Below the pieces are notes generated by a model, which saw only the letters and a program-made list of their open reading frames with translations, ran no database searches and had not been told where the DNA came from. Shown here piece by piece: positions 1-6,995 of a stretch of 24,481 nt of DNA. How positions within the stretch are numbered: the stretch's first letter is position 1; every line of letters begins with the position of its first letter. The translations under genes and the position numbers were made by a program. Origin of the DNA: CAYZAK01 sp964476445 (GTDB lineage: Bacteria; CG03; SLGR01; JAGXOG01); assembly GCA_964476445.1 (NCBI GenBank), contig CAYZAK010000030.1:1-24481 (forward strand), read 5' to 3'.

Positions 1-888
1 GAACTGGGTTGGTATCCAGAAGGCGTACAGCTGGCCATAGCCTGTGGGGTGGTGGGCATTATAGGGGGGTGTATACTGGGAGTGGCCCTGGTTAACTGGT
101 TAGTTAGAAATAAACATACCGTAATTGCCAAAAAACCCGAAGATGTCCCCGACAGCATACGCAGAGGGGTATTTAAAGAACACGATTTTGAAAGAGCGGG
201 AACTCTTACTGTAGTACCACAATCTATTGAACCTTTAGCCCTTCATTTTTCCCTGTTCGGTATTGCTATGCTTGGGGGGTGGGGGGCAGTTACTTTGCTT
301 GCTAAATTACCGGGACCAGCAGGGAAATTTTTTAGTTTTGCTCCGCTATTCCCTTTTGCTATGTTAACGGGAATGGTAATGCAGGGCCTCATTAATAAAC
401 TGGGATATGGCAATTTGATAGACCGGGGTTTAGTGGAAAGATTACAGGGGCTGGGTCTGGAATTCTGCATCTTGGCTGTATTTGCCTCTTTGAATATACC
501 TCTTGTTTTAGAATCTTCGGTTCCTCTGGCTGTAATTATAGTGGGAGGTATTGTCTGGAGTATAGTGTCCAGCTTATATATAGCTCGGCGGATTATGCCC
601 GATTACTGGGCGGAAAGACTTCTGGTGGATTATGGTCAATCAATGGGTAATGTGCCGGTGGGTATGATGCTCTTAAGGGTGGTAGACCCTAATTTTGATA
701 CGCCTGTTTTAGAGTATTTTTCTTACAAGCATGCTTTTCACGCTCCCGTATTTTTCAGTATTTTGGCTTTTATGCCCATCCTGGCTCATATGTGGGGAGC
801 AGAGGCTATACTGGGAATAAGTACTGGAGTTGTCATATTGTGTATATTTGCAGCTAAATTTTTCGGATATTGGAAAAAACCTAATTAA
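1..888 (+). CDS. Sodium/glutamate symporter (GltS family), C-terminal part
   Basis: The reading frame is open from the first base, so this is the C-terminal 295 residues of a gene that starts outside the window; GltS proteins are usually about 400 residues. The GTG at 49 lies inside a conserved stretch and is not the start. The visible N-terminus contains GWYPEGVQLAIA, which resembles the conserved GltS segment with a glycine-rich continuation. Several hydrophobic helices follow. A later motif reading YGQSMGNVPVGMMLLRVVDP matches the second conserved re-entrant region of the family. The protein would sit in the inner membrane and import glutamate, or a related anion, with sodium. Family membership is well supported. 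The exact substrate is inferred, because this subgroup differs from Escherichia coli GltS. A weak terminator follows the stop. Confidence 0.8.
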   Translation, partial: ELGWYPEGVQLAIACGVVGIIGGCILGVALVNWLVRNKHTVIAKKPEDVPDSIRRGVFKEHDFERAGTLTVVPQSIEPLALHFSLFGIAMLGGWGAVTLLAKLPGPAGKFFSFAPLFPFAMLTGMVMQGLINKLGYGNLIDRGLVERLQGLGLEFCILAVFASLNIPLVLESSVPLAVIIVGGIVWSIVSSLYIARRIMPDYWAERLLVDYGQSMGNVPVGMMLLRVVDPNFDTPVLEYFSYKHAFHAPVFFSILAFMPILAHMWGAEAILGISTGVVILCIFAAKFFGYWKKPN

Positions 889-890
889 TG

Positions 891-925
891 CCGATTAGAT
901 ACTATCGGAAAATTTGATTTTTTTT
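891..925 (+). terminator. Possible weak intrinsic terminator after the symporter gene
   Basis: A five-base-pair stem (CCGAT at 891-895, ATCGG at 904-908) with an eight-base loop is followed about ten bases later by a run of eight T (918-925). The stem is short and the T-run is offset, so this is tentative. Its place between the symporter stop and the hydrogenase operator is what a terminator would need. Confidence 0.35.
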
Positions 926-958
926 CAAAAAATTGTTATTGTAAATAAAGTAAACATA

Positions 959-976
959 TTGTGAAAAATTTCACAA
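959..976. promoter_or_regulatory. Rex-type redox operator upstream of the hydrogenase operon
   Basis: The sequence TTGTGAAAAATTTCACAA is an inverted repeat with eight-base arms and a two-base centre, extended by one more A/T pair (958 and 977). It exactly fits the known Rex consensus TTGTGAA-N4-TTCACAA. Rex is a repressor that senses the NADH/NAD+ ratio and is known to control hydrogenase and fermentation genes in anaerobes. The site ends 24 bases before the hydrogenase start codon. An upstream TTGTTA (933-938) with a TATTGT (957-962) 18 bases further on could be the promoter it blocks. The palindrome is seen directly; Rex control is inferred. No rex gene lies in this window. Confidence 0.8.
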
Positions 977-1000
977 TCTATTCTGAAAATTAAATTTATT

Positions 1001-1480
1001 ATGCAACAAAAAGAAGAATTAAGAAAAATAGTAAATAAATGGAAGGATAAGAAAGGGAACCTTATTATGGTTTTCCATGAAATACAGGATAAGTATGGTT
1101 ACGTGCCTAGAGATATTTCCATGGTTTTAGCTCAGATGCTCGATATTCCCCTGGCCCGTATTTACGAGGTACTTACCTTTTATAATTACTTTAAACTTAC
1201 GCCCCCGGGTAAACACAATATTTCCGTGTGCATGGGTACGGCCTGCTACCTTAAAGGAGCCGAAGATTTGTTAAAAAAATTTAAAGATATATTAAATATA
1301 AAAGAAGGTGAGACTACCAAGGACGGATTATTTCAGTTAAACGAGGTAAGATGTCTGGGGTGCTGCGGTCTGGCTCCGGTGGTTACTATAGATAAAAAAG
1401 TTTACGGAAAAGTAAAAAAAGAGAAAATTCCGGAGATACTCTCTAATTACACAAATTCAAAAAGAGTGCAAAATGGATAG
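1001..1480 (+). CDS. hydC: Electron-bifurcating [FeFe] hydrogenase, NuoE-like gamma subunit
   Basis: This 159-residue protein has the thioredoxin-like [2Fe-2S] ferredoxin fold of NuoE/HydC/HndA. An N-terminal helical part with the signature YGYVPRDI (residues 32-39) is followed by the cluster ligands C77, C82, C118 and C122, in the usual Cx4C...Cx3C arrangement. In trimeric hydrogenases this small subunit carries electrons between the flavin subunit and the catalytic subunit in the cytoplasm. It is the first gene of a three-gene operon and overlaps the next gene by eight bases. No Shine-Dalgarno sequence is visible before the ATG. The Rex-like operator and putative promoter lie just upstream. 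The length is normal for the family, and the assignment is strong from sequence and context together. Confidence 0.92.
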   Translation: MQQKEELRKIVNKWKDKKGNLIMVFHEIQDKYGYVPRDISMVLAQMLDIPLARIYEVLTFYNYFKLTPPGKHNISVCMGTACYLKGAEDLLKKFKDILNIKEGETTKDGLFQLNEVRCLGCCGLAPVVTIDKKVYGKVKKEKIPEILSNYTNSKRVQNG

Positions 1481-3575
1481 TTCATTAAAAAAGATTAAAG
1501 AGATACGAAAAAATCACGGGGCTTTATCTAAAAATACTATAACTGTGGGTATGAATAGCTGTGGTATTGCTGCGGGTGCCGGAGAAGTGTATGATTTTCT
1601 TGCCGGTAAAATCAATAAAGATAATCTGGATATTAAAATTAAAAGAAGCGGGTGTCTGGGAGCGTGTTACGCCGAACCTCTGGTGGAAGTTATTTGTGAG
1701 GGGATGCCGGGGGTAGTTTATATGAATGTGGATAAAGAGGTTGCCGGGAAGATAATATCAGATCATGTTCATAATAATAATATTATTGATGAAAATGTTT
1801 ATTCGGTTACCCGGGAAGAGACTGTGCTCCCCGAAAAAAGAAAAATTGTTTTTATAAAAAACACCAGTGTAGATAACGGAAAAAATATTGATAAATATTT
1901 AGAATATTTCCGGAAAGAAGTAAGAGATAGAGATATTAAAGACCGGGTACAGATAGCAAAATCCGGGGTACTTAATGTTTACAATCAAGGAATTTCACTA
2001 AAAATCTGGCCGGATAATATTTTGTATACCGGTATAAAAGAAGACGATATACCCGGGATAGTACAAAAGACTTTAGTTAAAGATGAGAAAATAAAACGAT
2101 TGTTGCCAGAGGAAAAATTAGACGGGTATCCAAAAATAGTTTTAAAAAACTGCGGAAAAATAAATCCGGAGAACATTGATGATTATATCGGAGCGGACGG
2201 ATACAAAGGGCTGGAAAAAGCCCTTAAAAATAAGGGGAAAGATATAATAAAAGAGATGAAAAGTTCCGGACTCCGGGGCAGAGGGGGAGGGGGTTATCCT
2301 ACGTCTCAAAAATGGGAATTTGCCCGGGACATGGACAGTGATACAAAATATATTGTCTGTAACGGTGATGAGGGTGATCCCGGAGCGTATATGGACAGAA
2401 GTATTTTAGAAGGGGATCCACATTCTATTATAGAAGGAATGATAATTGCCGGTATGGCCGTGGGGGCAGAGAAAGGGTTTATTTATATACGAGCCGAATA
2501 CCCTTTGGCCATAAAAAGAATATACCGGGCTATATCTCAGGCGGAAGATTACAATATTTTAGGAAAGAATATTTTAGGCTCGAATTACAATTTTGATATT
2601 GAGGTGAGATTGGGAGCGGGAGCTTTTGTCTGCGGCGAAGAGACCGCTCTTTTAGCTTCTATAGAAGGTAAAAGAGGAACTCCCCGTCCCAGGCCGCCTT
2701 ATCCTTCGGTAAAAGGCTTGTGGGGTAAACCTACGGTTATTAACAATGTGGAGACTCTGGCCAATATTCCGGGTATAATTTTAAACGGGGGGGACTGGTT
2801 TGGGAGATTTGGAACCGATAAATCAAAAGGGACCAAGGTTTTTGCTCTTACCGGTAAAGTGAAAAATTCCGGTTTGGTGGAAGTACCTATGGGAACTACT
2901 CTTAAAGAAATAGTGTACAACCTGGGGGGAGGGCTGGATTCTGACAGCAAAATTAAAGCTATTCAGACCGGCGGACCTTCCGGGGGAGTAATTCCCGGTG
3001 ATTATTTGGAGACACCGGTAGAGTACGAGAGTTTATCTGATTTGGGTTCTATAATGGGATCCGGTGGAATGATAGTTATGGATGAAAACGATTGTATGGT
3101 GGATGTATCCAAGTTTTATCTGAAATTTTGTGTTGATGAATCCTGCGGAAAGTGTATCCCCTGCCGTATAGGCGGGGTTCAGCTTCTTAATATATTAAAC
3201 CGTATTACCGGCGGCGCGGGGACGGAAGAGGATTTCGATAAAATAAAAAGGATTTCCCATACTCTTTCTAAAGCATCCCTTTGCGGTTTGGGGAAAACCG
3301 CTCCTAATCCGGTCAATTCCACTTACCGGTATTTTAAACAGGAATACATAGAACATATAGAAAATAGTAGATGCCCGGCAGGAAAGTGCCAGGATTTATT
3401 AAATTTCAGTATAGATGATAAACTTTGTCGGAAGTGCGATCTCTGTGTTAGATCCTGTCCGGCGGGAGCTATAACCGGTAATCGGGAAGAGGGCTATACT
3501 ATTTCCGCCCAAGAGTGCACTAAATGCGGGGAGTGCTTTGACGTATGTAAGTTCGGGGCAATAATTAAAAAATGA
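1473..3575 (+). CDS. hydB: Electron-bifurcating [FeFe] hydrogenase, NuoF-like beta subunit with two N-terminal thioredoxin-like domains
   Basis: This 700-residue flavin and NAD(H) subunit is longer than typical HydB, which is roughly 600-630. Residues 22-100 form a thioredoxin-like [2Fe-2S] domain resembling HndB (C30, C61, C65; the usual first Cys is Gly26). Residues about 123-212 form a second domain of the same kind with no cysteine at all. The NuoF core follows: the glycine-rich RGRGGGGYPTSQKW, the NGDEGDPGAYMDRS flavin/NAD site, and the [4Fe-4S] ligands C558, C561, C564 and C604. Two bacterial ferredoxin motifs close the protein (C652/655/658/662 and C682/685/688/692). In the family this subunit oxidises NADH and probably bifurcates electrons between NAD and ferredoxin. 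It overlaps both neighbours, which implies translational coupling. The function is firm; the role of the extra domain is unknown. Confidence 0.93.
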   Translation: MDSSLKKIKEIRKNHGALSKNTITVGMNSCGIAAGAGEVYDFLAGKINKDNLDIKIKRSGCLGACYAEPLVEVICEGMPGVVYMNVDKEVAGKIISDHVHNNNIIDENVYSVTREETVLPEKRKIVFIKNTSVDNGKNIDKYLEYFRKEVRDRDIKDRVQIAKSGVLNVYNQGISLKIWPDNILYTGIKEDDIPGIVQKTLVKDEKIKRLLPEEKLDGYPKIVLKNCGKINPENIDDYIGADGYKGLEKALKNKGKDIIKEMKSSGLRGRGGGGYPTSQKWEFARDMDSDTKYIVCNGDEGDPGAYMDRSILEGDPHSIIEGMIIAGMAVGAEKGFIYIRAEYPLAIKRIYRAISQAEDYNILGKNILGSNYNFDIEVRLGAGAFVCGEETALLASIEGKRGTPRPRPPYPSVKGLWGKPTVINNVETLANIPGIILNGGDWFGRFGTDKSKGTKVFALTGKVKNSGLVEVPMGTTLKEIVYNLGGGLDSDSKIKAIQTGGPSGGVIPGDYLETPVEYESLSDLGSIMGSGGMIVMDENDCMVDVSKFYLKFCVDESCGKCIPCRIGGVQLLNILNRITGGAGTEEDFDKIKRISHTLSKASLCGLGKTAPNPVNSTYRYFKQEYIEHIENSRCPAGKCQDLLNFSIDDKLCRKCDLCVRSCPAGAITGNREEGYTISAQECTKCGECFDVCKFGAIIKK

Positions 3576-5332
3576 GAGATAATACTAAAGTAACAGCAAA
3601 AATATCCGGTATAGAAGTCCGGGTAAAAAAGGGTACAACCATTCTGGAAGCGGCTAAAAAAGTTCATGTCGGTATTCCAACTTTATGTAAACACGCCGAT
3701 CTGGATTTTACCGCCGGCTGCGGAATATGCGTGGTTAAAATGAGAAATACCGGTAATATGCTCAGGGCCTGCTGCACACCCTTACAGGAGGGTATGGATA
3801 TAGTTACTCAGGATCCGGAATTAACCGGAATAAGAAGAACCATACTTGAACTGATCCTCTCCAATCATCCCAACGACTGTTTAAAATGCGGGCGCAACAA
3901 AAATTGTGAGCTCCAGACCCTGGCATCAGATTTTGGAATAAGAGAGGAATCTTTTGAAGAGATCCTGAGAGATATTCCTGAAGACAGTTCTACAAAGACG
4001 ATCGAATTAATTCCTCAAAAGTGTATCTTGTGCAGCCGGTGTATTCAGGTATGCCAGCAGATACAGGATGTGTGGGCGCTCTCTTTTTTAGAAAGGGGGT
4101 TTTACACCCGTATTTCTTCAAGCGGGGATATAGAACTTGCCGAATCTCCGTGTATAAAATGCGGTCAGTGCTCGGCCCATTGTCCCACCGGAGCTATATT
4201 TGAGTACGATGAAACTCAGAAAGTTTGGGACGCTCTGATGGATCAGGGAAAACATTGTGTGGTACAGATAGCTCCCGCCGTAAGGGTGGGTATAGGAGAA
4301 ATTTTTTATTATCCCCCGGGGACAAATCTGTCTAAAAAACTTTACGCCCTTTTAAACCGCCTGGGATTTGAGGGAGTTTTTGATACAAGTTTTGGGGCCG
4401 ATGTTACTATAATGGAAGAGGCCACGGAATTTAAAGAGAAATTTCAGAACAATAAGGATAAACTGCCTCTTATCACTACCTGCTGTCCCTCCTGGGTTGA
4501 CTACATGGAAAAATATTATCCGGAGATGATAAAATATTTTTCCTCCTGCAAGTCTCCCCATCAGATTATGGGTGTTCTATCTAAAACTTATTATGCTAAA
4601 AAGAAAGGCATTGATCCGTCCGATATATATATGGTATCCATAATGCCCTGCACCTCTAAAAAGTACGAGATTAAAAGAAGTGAAGAGATGGCCGCTTCCG
4701 GGCATTCGGATGTGGACGTTGTACTCACCACCCGGGAACTGGCCAGAATGATAAGGCAGGCAGATATCAGATTTAAACATCTTCCCGGAGAAGAACCGGA
4801 CAGTATTCTGGGAAATTATTCGGGAGCCGGTGTTATTTTTGGATCCACGGGGGGAGTTATGGAGGCCGCTCTTCGGTCAACCTATAAATTTATTACCGGG
4901 AAAAATCTAGAACAGATAGAGATACAAGATGTCCGGGGATTAAAAGGCGTAAAAGAGGTGAATATAGATCTAAATGGCCAGCAGGTTAGAGCAGCAATAG
5001 CTCACGGCATAGGTAATGTTGAATCGGTGATCGAAAAGGTCAAAAATGCCAAATCTCAAAATAAAGAACTGCCCTATCATTTTATAGAAGTGATGGCCTG
5101 TCCGGGGGGATGTATAGGAGGGGGAGGTCAGCCTTACGGGGTTAACAACGAATTGAGAAAAAAAAGAGCCCAGGGATTATATAGGGACGACAAAGAGCAT
5201 AAAGTAAGATATTCACACCTGAATCCTTCGGTAAAAAAAATTTATAAGGAATTTTTAGGTAAGCCCTTGGGTAAAAAAGCTCATAAATTACTTCATAATA
5301 AATATAAAACCAGACCGGTGTATAAAAAATAG
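3572..5332 (+). CDS. hydA: [FeFe] hydrogenase catalytic subunit, trimeric bifurcating type
   Basis: This 586-residue protein carries out reversible proton reduction to hydrogen. The N-terminal [2Fe-2S] domain has ligands C39, C50, C53 and C67. A NuoG-type His-Cys3 cluster follows (H99, C103, C106, C112), then two [4Fe-4S] ferredoxin motifs (C151/154/157/161 and C194/197/200/204). The H-cluster domain has all three signatures: TTCCPSW (cysteines 304 and 305), MPCTSKKYE (C360) and MACPGGCIGGGGQP (C510 and C514). The first signature has Thr where Ser is more common, which is conservative. The ATG overlaps the hydB stop by four bases. The C-terminal extension after the H-cluster is short and basic. 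With hydC and hydB it forms the cytoplasmic HydABC complex, which in the family uses NADH and reduced ferredoxin together. The HydEFG maturases are not in this window. Confidence 0.95.
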   Translation: MRDNTKVTAKISGIEVRVKKGTTILEAAKKVHVGIPTLCKHADLDFTAGCGICVVKMRNTGNMLRACCTPLQEGMDIVTQDPELTGIRRTILELILSNHPNDCLKCGRNKNCELQTLASDFGIREESFEEILRDIPEDSSTKTIELIPQKCILCSRCIQVCQQIQDVWALSFLERGFYTRISSSGDIELAESPCIKCGQCSAHCPTGAIFEYDETQKVWDALMDQGKHCVVQIAPAVRVGIGEIFYYPPGTNLSKKLYALLNRLGFEGVFDTSFGADVTIMEEATEFKEKFQNNKDKLPLITTCCPSWVDYMEKYYPEMIKYFSSCKSPHQIMGVLSKTYYAKKKGIDPSDIYMVSIMPCTSKKYEIKRSEEMAASGHSDVDVVLTTRELARMIRQADIRFKHLPGEEPDSILGNYSGAGVIFGSTGGVMEAALRSTYKFITGKNLEQIEIQDVRGLKGVKEVNIDLNGQQVRAAIAHGIGNVESVIEKVKNAKSQNKELPYHFIEVMACPGGCIGGGGQPYGVNNELRKKRAQGLYRDDKEHKVRYSHLNPSVKKIYKEFLGKPLGKKAHKLLHNKYKTRPVYKK

Positions 5333-5367
5333 TGTTTCATGCAGTATCGGGGGATTTTATTTATGGT

Positions 5368-5395
5368 AAAGGACCTTCCTTTTAGTTCCTAAAAG
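5368..5395 (+). terminator. Two mutually exclusive small hairpins after hydA, possible terminator
   Basis: AAAGGA (5368-5373) pairs with TCCTTT (5377-5382) across a three-base loop. CTTTTAG (5379-5385) pairs with CTAAAAG (5389-5395), also across three bases. The two hairpins share bases, so only one can form at a time. Neither is followed by a real T-run, so termination is uncertain. Confidence 0.25.
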
Positions 5396-5421
5396 TAATA
5401 ATTAAATAATGCGCCGCCAGT

Positions 5422-5445
5422 GAATTTTGAATACAGAATTTTGAA
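5422..5445. repeat. Short direct repeat GAATTTTGAA x2
   Basis: The ten-base word GAATTTTGAA occurs at 5422-5431 and again at 5436-5445, separated by TACA. It may be a remnant of a microsatellite-like tandem repeat. No function is evident. Confidence 0.4.
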
Positions 5446-5480
5446 CTCCGGTAATTGAGTCCCATCTGAATATATAGTGG

Positions 5481-5500
5481 AAAAAAAATATATTTTTTTT
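5481..5500. repeat. Perfect 20-base AT palindrome
   Basis: AAAAAAAATA is followed directly by its reverse complement TATTTTTTTT. It contains no G or C and is about 130 bases upstream of the first mgtE start. It could be a bend, an upstream promoter element or a weak bidirectional terminator; the sequence does not decide. Confidence 0.4.
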
Positions 5501-5633
5501 AAAAATTGGAATTAAATAATTCAACTTTTTACCATATTTTTATTCTTGATTTTAAAGTTTTAAAATGTTAAACTTCAACCGGTTTTGGATAAAATAAAGT
5601 TGTACTAACAACAGTCTACACAATAATTTAAAA

Positions 5634-6995
5634 ATGCAGAAAATAGCGTTATACATACCCGAAATAAGAGAGGCTTTAAAAGATAAAGACTTTGAGGAAC
5701 TCAAGCGAATTCTTGAGGTTCAGCCGGCAGTTGACATCGCTGCAGGGTGGGGCAAATTTTCCGTAAAAGAAAAGAAAATTATATTTAAAAATATAGAGTT
5801 TTTAATACGGATAGATGTTTTTGAAAGGCTATATTTTAATCACCAAAAATTCCTTGCCGAAGAATTACCACCAAAAGATATAATTCCCGTTTTAGACCGG
5901 ATGGCTCCGGATGAACGGGTGGATTTTTTTGAAAAATTATCTTCCTCTAAATCAAATAAATTTTTCAAGCATATGGAGGAAGAAAATGTTGAAAATGTAA
6001 AAAAATTAATGGTCTACGCCCCGGACTCGGCCGGGGGGAAGATGACCACCGAATTTGTAAAGTTAAAACCGGGTATGACCGCCCGTGAAGCTCTTATTAA
6101 ATTAAATCAGTACTTAGCCCGCCGGCAGTCCCGGAAAATTTATGCTCTTTACTTGGTGGATGATAAATACAGGGTAACCGGCGGGGTTTCTCTACAGAGA
6201 CTTATTACTTCAAAACCGGATAATAAAGTTGAAGAACTGGCCAAACCGGTGGATAACATAAAAGTTTATGTTAACCGGGATCAGGAAGAGGTGGCCCGGA
6301 TGTTCGCTCATTATGATATTCTATCCGCGCCGGTGGTAAATAAAGAAGATAAAATGCTGGGCGTTATCACCATAGAAGACATAGTTGATGTGATCCACCA
6401 GGAGACAGAAGAAGATATTGCCCGGATGTCCGGTGTTGACCCGGGTGAATTTAAAAAATACAGTTTTATGAAGGCGCTTAAGACTCGCCTGCCCTGGCTT
6501 CTTTTAGCCTATATAGGAGGGCTGGCCGCGGCCGGGATTATAGGAAGATACGAAACCACTTTAGAGAGCATTGTGGCCCTGGCCGCTTTTATTCCGGTAA
6601 TTATGCATATGGGGGGAACCGTGGGAGTTCAGTCTTCTACGGTTATTGTAAGAGGATTTGCCCTGGGAAAGATTGAGACCGGCCGGATAGGTAGAATTCT
6701 TTTAAGAGAATTCAGTGTAGGGTTTATTTTAAGCGCCGGCTATGCTGTTTTACTCGGGTTATTATCCCAGTTGAGATACGGCACTTCTGCCGGGGCAGCC
6801 AGGATAGGTTTGGTTACCGGTCTGGGCCTGGGTTTGGTAATGCTTTTAGGGGCCGTCACCGGAGTATGTCTTCCTTTTGGATTTAAAAAGTTTGGGATTG
6901 ACCCGGCCATAGCCACCGGCCCGATAATTACTCCCTTAATAGATATTGCCGGACTGGGTATATATTTCGGACTGGCCAGCGCCCTGATGCTATGA
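5634..6995 (+). CDS. mgtE: MgtE-family magnesium transporter, first of a tandem pair
   Basis: This 453-residue protein has the full MgtE layout. A helical N domain spans residues 1 to about 130, two CBS domains span about 131-260 (APDSAGGKMTTEF, then VITIEDIVDVIHQETEED), then the plug helix and five membrane helices. The pore motif in the last helix, ending in TPLIDIAGLGIYF, keeps the metal-binding Asp (D437), equivalent to D432 of Thermus MgtE. It departs from the family in the loop normally read as GGNxGxQ: here it is MGGTVGVQ, with Thr at residue 329. Family members are homodimeric Mg2+ channels of the inner membrane, gated by cytoplasmic Mg2+ at the CBS domains. The stop overlaps the next mgtE gene (ATGA). 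No Shine-Dalgarno is seen. The gene heads an operon that runs into recO and glyQS. Confidence 0.9.
   Translation: MQKIALYIPEIREALKDKDFEELKRILEVQPAVDIAAGWGKFSVKEKKIIFKNIEFLIRIDVFERLYFNHQKFLAEELPPKDIIPVLDRMAPDERVDFFEKLSSSKSNKFFKHMEEENVENVKKLMVYAPDSAGGKMTTEFVKLKPGMTAREALIKLNQYLARRQSRKIYALYLVDDKYRVTGGVSLQRLITSKPDNKVEELAKPVDNIKVYVNRDQEEVARMFAHYDILSAPVVNKEDKMLGVITIEDIVDVIHQETEEDIARMSGVDPGEFKKYSFMKALKTRLPWLLLAYIGGLAAAGIIGRYETTLESIVALAAFIPVIMHMGGTVGVQSSTVIVRGFALGKIETGRIGRILLREFSVGFILSAGYAVLLGLLSQLRYGTSAGAARIGLVTGLGLGLVMLLGAVTGVCLPFGFKKFGIDPAIATGPIITPLIDIAGLGIYFGLASALML

Larger units (their letters stand above)
5333..5633. other. AT-rich intergenic region, no gene recognised
   Basis: This 301-base gap separates the hydrogenase operon from the mgtE operon. 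It holds two overlapping small hairpins (5368-5382 and 5379-5395), a ten-base direct repeat (5422-5431 and 5436-5445) and a perfect AT palindrome (5481-5500). I looked for the conserved core of the M-box magnesium riboswitch, expected in front of mgtE in some bacteria, and did not see it. A promoter for mgtE must lie here. TTGATT at 5546-5551 with TAAACT 17 bases on, or a TAAAAT at 5590-5595, are only weak candidates. Confidence 0.5.

Noticed and set aside
49..51. GTG at 49 as the start of the symporter gene
   Set aside because: The same frame is open to base 1 and encodes a conserved family segment, so the gene begins upstream of the window.
5333..5633. M-box (ykoK) magnesium riboswitch before mgtE
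   Set aside because: The conserved GC-containing core is absent; the gap is AT-rich with only small hairpins.
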